DNA of 9,598 nucleotides from an uncultured Bacillota bacterium (lineage in GTDB: Bacteria > Bacillota > Clostridia > Peptostreptococcales > Anaerovoracaceae), in assembly GCA_959606705.1 (NCBI GenBank), contig CAUHLX010000088.1, positions 1 to 9,598 of the forward strand, read 5' to 3'. Of the stretch, positions 6,079 through 9,598 are shown piece after piece (positions within the stretch are counted from its first letter, which is position 1; every line of letters begins with the position of its first letter). A program made the translations under genes and the position numbers. The notes beneath the pieces were generated by a model. That model did not search any database and was not told the DNA's origin. It saw only the letters and a list, made by a program, of their open reading frames with translations.

Positions 6079-7374
6079 TTGTCAGAACTGGAAAACCGTT
6101 TGGAACCGAAGTCCGCTGAGATCGGGCAGTCATTGGAAGATCAAAAGTATCAAGTGTACGGATACCGCTGGGTGGTGCTGGCGATCTACGGACTGAACAC
6201 CGCGGTGATTCAGCTGATGTGGACCACTTTCTTTTCGATCACCACTGTTTCCTGGCAGTATTACGGATTTACCGACGCGGCAAAGGGAGAAAGCGCCATC
6301 AGTCTGCTTTCCATCATCTTTATGGGAGGAATGATCATCTTGTCCATCCCCACGTTGGCGGCTTTCGAAAAATTCGGTTTTAAGAAGGCGGTTGGTTTCG
6401 GGGTGGTACTCATGGGGGTCTGCGCTTTGATTCGCGGGGTGTTCGGAGACAGCTACACGGTTCTGGTGATCGTGTCCGTGGGATTTGCCATAGCGCAGCC
6501 CTTCCTCTTGAATTCACCGGGGCTGGTAGCGGGAAAGTGGTTTCCGGAAGGCGAACGGGCTACCGCCAACGGAGTGGGGCTCCTATGCAGCTACGCGGGA
6601 ATGTGCGTGGGCCTTTTGTTGACTCCGGTGCTTTTGGATCTGGGCTTTACAATTAAAGGAATGCTGATGGTATACGCCGCGGTGGGCGTAATCGGAGCCG
6701 TTCTATTTGTGGTATTTGTCAAGGAACAGCCGCCGACGCCGCCTTGTCCGCCCGAATTAGCCGGACGTTCCGATTTTCGTGAGGGTATGATGAACGCGCT
6801 GCACAGGCGGGACTTCCTCCTATCTCTCATCATTTTCTTCTGTGTGTTCGGAGTGTTCAACACGTTCTTTACCATGATCGAGCCGATTTTGAGATACATG
6901 TCCGACGGTGCGGTGGACCCCACAAAATCCGGGATCATCGGAGTGGTCATTCTGGTGGTGGGCATTGCGGCAAGCTTCGTGATTTCCATGATTTCCGACA
7001 AGGACCGGCTCCATCGGAGAAAACCGTATATGCTGGCTTGCAGTGTTTTGGGAATCGTAGGAGTGGGCGCCTTTATTTTCGCTCACAGCTTCGGAATGAT
7101 GATCGGAGCCGCGGTGATCTACGGATTCTTCGTAGTGGGCAGCGCGCCGTTGATCCTGACCTACGCGGCGGAATGCGTGTATCCCACCTCGGAGGGAACT
7201 TCGGAAGGTCTGCTGATGTGGGCGGGCAACGTAGCCGGAGTGATTTTCCTGGGTGCGGCTTCTTTACTGGGAGGCGATCACAAGCTCCTGATGATCGTTC
7301 TCACGGCGATCACCGTATTTTATGTAATCGTTATGGCCTTCGCCAAGGAAACGAAGCTGGATGGAAAAAATTAA
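6079..7374 (+). CDS. MFS transporter, FLVCR-like subgroup
   Basis: This integral membrane protein of about 431 residues has roughly 12 hydrophobic segments in two halves, joined by a charged, proline-rich loop (near KEQPPTPPCPP and the following ELAGRSDFREG). The first span begins at YRWVVLAIYGLNTAVIQLMW. The run AQPFLLNSPGLVAGKWFPEG before TM5 resembles the conserved region of FLVCR/DIRC2-type permeases. The second-half cytoplasmic loop SDKDRLHRRKP is the usual MFS basic loop. I chose the TTG at 6079 because AAAGGTGG ends 8 nt upstream; GTG at 6067 or 6070 is also possible and adds up to four residues. It is the first gene of the operon after the TetR-controlled promoter and probably imports the substrate of the two enzymes that follow. 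Export of a product cannot be excluded, and the substrate cannot be read from the sequence. Confidence 0.88.
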   Translation: MSELENRLEPKSAEIGQSLEDQKYQVYGYRWVVLAIYGLNTAVIQLMWTTFFSITTVSWQYYGFTDAAKGESAISLLSIIFMGGMIILSIPTLAAFEKFGFKKAVGFGVVLMGVCALIRGVFGDSYTVLVIVSVGFAIAQPFLLNSPGLVAGKWFPEGERATANGVGLLCSYAGMCVGLLLTPVLLDLGFTIKGMLMVYAAVGVIGAVLFVVFVKEQPPTPPCPPELAGRSDFREGMMNALHRRDFLLSLIIFFCVFGVFNTFFTMIEPILRYMSDGAVDPTKSGIIGVVILVVGIAASFVISMISDKDRLHRRKPYMLACSVLGIVGVGAFIFAHSFGMMIGAAVIYGFFVVGSAPLILTYAAECVYPTSEGTSEGLLMWAGNVAGVIFLGAASLLGGDHKLLMIVLTAITVFYVIVMAFAKETKLDGKN

Positions 7375-7434
7375 TCGCAGATCAATCAATTTAAGATAGA
7401 AAAATTATCACAAAGGGGAACAAGGAGGTACGAC

Positions 7435-8877
7435 ATGAAGGATCACTATTCTATCTCTTACTGGCCGGACGAAAATGAGATTCTGGAAAAGATGAATCGG
7501 CTGGTGAACGACAAGGTTTACGAGATCAAGCCGGAGGCCATGGAAGGTTATCTGAGCTATTTCGAAACCAAGTGTGCGGGTTCCAAGAAAATGATCGAGG
7601 AAGCCAAGCAGTACATACCGGGAGGGGTTCAGCACAATCTGGCATTCAATTACCCGTTCCCGCTGGCCGTGGCGAAGGCGGACGGTCCCTATCTGTACGA
7701 TATCGACGGCAATCGTTACGTGGATTATCTGCAGGCGGGCGGGCCCACGCTGCTGGGAAGCAACTATAAGCCGGTCATGGAGAAGGCGATTGAAGTAATC
7801 AAGGATGCCAGCCCCTGCACGGGATTATTCCACGAATATGAGATGAAGCTGGCCAGGATCATTCACGAGAATATGCCTTGGGTCGAGCTTTATCGAAGCC
7901 TGGCAAGCGGAACGGAAGCGGATATGACGGCCGTTCGGATCGCCAGAACCTACACGGGAAAAACCAAGATCATCAAGGTGGGCGGCGCGTATCATGGCTG
8001 GAGCGACCAGCTGGTCTACAGCCTCCACATCCCTTACACCAAGACCTTTGAAGCGCACGGGATTCCCAAGGAAGCTTCCGCCAACACGCAGGAAATATTC
8101 CCGAATGATATCGAAGGATTGAGGAAGCTGCTGGAAGCCAATGAAAAAGAGGGGGGCACCGCGGCAGTCATCGTGGAGCCGCTGGGACCGGAAAGCGGTA
8201 CTCGTCCGGTAGCTCGGGATTTCAACAAAAAAGTGCGTGAGCTGTGCGACGAGTTTAAAGCGCTGCTGATCTTCGACGAAGTGGTGACCGGATTCCGGGT
8301 GGGACCCGGAGGCGCGGCGGGCTTCTTTGATGTAAAACCGGACCTGACGGTATTCGGTAAGATCGTAGCCGGCGGTTATCCCATGGCCGGAGGCGTGGGA
8401 GGAAGCGAAGAGGTCATGTCCTGTGTGGCGGCCGGCGTGAAGCCCGGGAAGCCGAAAGCGTATGTGGGCGGCACGCTTTCCGCGAATCCGCTGTCCTGTG
8501 CGGCCGGATATTTTGCCATCGACGAGATCGTCAAGCAGGATGCGGCCAAGAAGGCGGGCGAAAATGGCGATCGTCTGTGCGCGGGCATTCAAAAGCTGAT
8601 CGATCAGTATCAGCTGCCCTTTGTCACTTGGAATTACGGCTCCATCGTGCACTTTGAAGTTTCCGGTGTCATGTATCTCAACGCGGCGGACCCCGAAGTA
8701 TTTAAGAAAATCGGAGCGCGGCAGCACAACATCGAAAAGTTTGGAGCGGCCTTGACCGCCAATAAGATCATCACTCTGGCGGGAAGCCGGATTTACACCA
8801 GCATGGCGGACAACGATGAGACCATCAAGGAAACGCTGGAAGGATTTGAAGACGTATTCAAAAATATCGAAAAATAA
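7435..8877 (+). CDS. Class III PLP-dependent aminotransferase, glutamate-1-semialdehyde aminomutase-like
   Basis: The 480-residue cytoplasmic fold-type I PLP enzyme starts at an ATG with AAGGAGG 6 nt upstream. Visible landmarks are PGGVQHN (about 62), SGTEADMTAVRIAR (158-171, phosphate-binding region), GAYHGWSD (184-191), VEPLGPE (247-253), DEVVTGFR with the PLP-pyridine Asp 281, the Schiff-base Lys 309 in FGKIVAGGYPMAG, and GGTLSANPLSCAAG (345-358). The 28-residue gap from Asp to Lys matches HemL. It differs from HemL in an N-terminal extension of about 45 residues ahead of the usual SKxxxEEAKxYIPGG start, and it is not next to haem genes. A dedicated aminotransferase or aminomutase for the operon's own substrate is more likely than tetrapyrrole synthesis. 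Its partner substrate is unknown. The RLP gene starts 51 nt downstream. Confidence 0.9.
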   Translation: MKDHYSISYWPDENEILEKMNRLVNDKVYEIKPEAMEGYLSYFETKCAGSKKMIEEAKQYIPGGVQHNLAFNYPFPLAVAKADGPYLYDIDGNRYVDYLQAGGPTLLGSNYKPVMEKAIEVIKDASPCTGLFHEYEMKLARIIHENMPWVELYRSLASGTEADMTAVRIARTYTGKTKIIKVGGAYHGWSDQLVYSLHIPYTKTFEAHGIPKEASANTQEIFPNDIEGLRKLLEANEKEGGTAAVIVEPLGPESGTRPVARDFNKKVRELCDEFKALLIFDEVVTGFRVGPGGAAGFFDVKPDLTVFGKIVAGGYPMAGGVGGSEEVMSCVAAGVKPGKPKAYVGGTLSANPLSCAAGYFAIDEIVKQDAAKKAGENGDRLCAGIQKLIDQYQLPFVTWNYGSIVHFEVSGVMYLNAADPEVFKKIGARQHNIEKFGAALTANKIITLAGSRIYTSMADNDETIKETLEGFEDVFKNIEK

Positions 8878-8928
8878 AAGAGGATACTGCTGATTGGATT
8901 TTAACGAGAGGAAAGGAAGGAACGAGTT

Positions 8929-9598
8929 ATGATTAGAAAATTGGATGATGTCAACATGATGCATGCGTTTCCGGAGGTTGCGTTTTCGGAGGATTACATC
9001 ATTGCAACGTATCAGGCGAAGGTACCCACCAGCAACATCGAAAAACTGGCCCTGGCCATTGCCGATGAGCAGACCACCGGAACCTGGATCAAGGTAGCGC
9101 ATGAAACCGGTGATAAGAAGAGAAAGTTCGGAGCCAAGGTGGTTTCCATTTATGAGGTGCCGGATACCGGTGTGGATTATTCCGGAGAACCCCCGATCTA
9201 CATCGTGCAGATCGCTTATCCCATCACCAATTTCGGCGACAGTATTCCCATGATGCTGTCCACGCTGTTCGGAAACATTTCCGCTTCCGGCATGGTGAAG
9301 TTCATTGACTGCGCGTTCCCCAAGAAGTACGTGGAGCAGTTCCAGGGACCGAAGTTCGGCGTTCAGGGGTTGAGAGACATTCTGGGCGTTCCGGACCGCC
9401 CGCTGGTCAACGCCATGATCAAGCCGAATATCGGCTGGACTCCTGACGAAGGCGCCGAGCTGTTTTATGAGGCGACAAAGGGCGGCGTGGACATCATCAA
9501 GGATGACGAGCTGATGCCCGCCAACGAGCCGCACTGTCCGTTGAAGGAAAGAGTAACCAAGTTCATGGCTAAGGAGAAGCAGGTATTTGAAGAGACCG
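8929..9598 (+). CDS. RuBisCO-like protein (form IV RLP), 3'-truncated by the window
   Basis: The gene starts at an ATG with AAAGGAAGG 8 nt upstream and runs off the right edge; 223 residues are visible, about half of a large-subunit-type protein. The N-terminal domain carries EQTTGTW (Glu 47, Thr 52, Trp 53, matching RuBisCO Glu60/Thr65/Trp66) and FGNISASG (Asn 116, matching Asn123). The start of the barrel has GPKFGVQGLRDILGVPDRPL and then MIKPNIG, where Lys 165 matches catalytic Lys175 but Asn 167 replaces Lys177. GGVDIIKDDE keeps the carbamylated Lys (191) and both metal ligands (Asp 193, Glu 194). This pattern points to an enolase- or isomerase-type RLP that enolises a phosphorylated or related keto substrate with Mg2+, not a CO2-fixing enzyme. 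Loop 6 and the later residues lie outside the window. Known RLP roles (MtnW in methionine salvage, the apiose/isoapionate enzymes) are candidates, but the neighbours match neither clearly. Confidence 0.92.
   Translation, partial: MIRKLDDVNMMHAFPEVAFSEDYIIATYQAKVPTSNIEKLALAIADEQTTGTWIKVAHETGDKKRKFGAKVVSIYEVPDTGVDYSGEPPIYIVQIAYPITNFGDSIPMMLSTLFGNISASGMVKFIDCAFPKKYVEQFQGPKFGVQGLRDILGVPDRPLVNAMIKPNIGWTPDEGAELFYEATKGGVDIIKDDELMPANEPHCPLKERVTKFMAKEKQVFEET

Noticed and set aside
7825..9534. 569-codon open frame on the - strand
   Set aside because: It lies antisense across both the aminotransferase and the RLP genes and is explained by their GC-rich codon use; no ribosome site or domain supports it.
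8929..9598. Possible functional CO2-fixing RuBisCO
   Set aside because: The replacement of Lys177 by Asn and the divergent sequence around the barrel entry fit form IV RuBisCO-like proteins; no small subunit or phosphoribulokinase gene is seen.

Overview
The window looks like a chromosomal segment of a mid-GC, Gram-positive-type anaerobe, most likely a member of Bacillota (Clostridia). The evidence is strong AGGAGG-type ribosome sites, consensus sigma-A promoters, a T-box leader in front of thrS, a Tad/type II secretion-like locus of the clostridial style, and a TetR-controlled metabolic operon. This assignment is inference; there is no rRNA gene or other strong taxonomic marker here.

Region 1 (1-2888, + strand) is the tail of a Tad-like pilus/secretion operon. 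It begins inside a T2SF (TadB/TadC-type) inner-membrane platform protein. Two tiny single-span proteins and a 142-residue protein follow, all starting with the same MKQ(I/L)IV-hydrophobic N-terminus. Next come a TadE-like pseudopilin and a secreted, permuted NlpC/P60-like (YiiX/YycO-type) cysteine hydrolase. The genes are tightly spaced and probably co-transcribed.

Region 2 (2889-5250, + strand) is a self-contained threonyl-tRNA synthetase unit. A consensus promoter leads into a T-box riboswitch with an ACC (Thr) specifier, an antiterminator and a 12-bp terminator. The full-length thrS gene follows, then a long hairpin terminator that can serve both this gene and the converging tetR gene.

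Region 3 (5291-9598) is the most interesting part. A TetR-family regulator (- strand) diverges from a + strand operon encoding an MFS transporter of the FLVCR-like type, a class III PLP aminotransferase resembling glutamate-1-semialdehyde aminomutase, and a RuBisCO-like protein (form IV RLP) cut off by the window end. The divergent promoters overlap almost completely and are embedded in a 10-bp perfect inverted repeat, a good candidate for the TetR operator. The operon looks like a regulated uptake-and-catabolism module in which the transporter brings in a substrate, the aminotransferase removes or moves an amino group, and the RLP carries out enolate chemistry. I cannot match this combination to a pathway I know, and the substrate is unknown.
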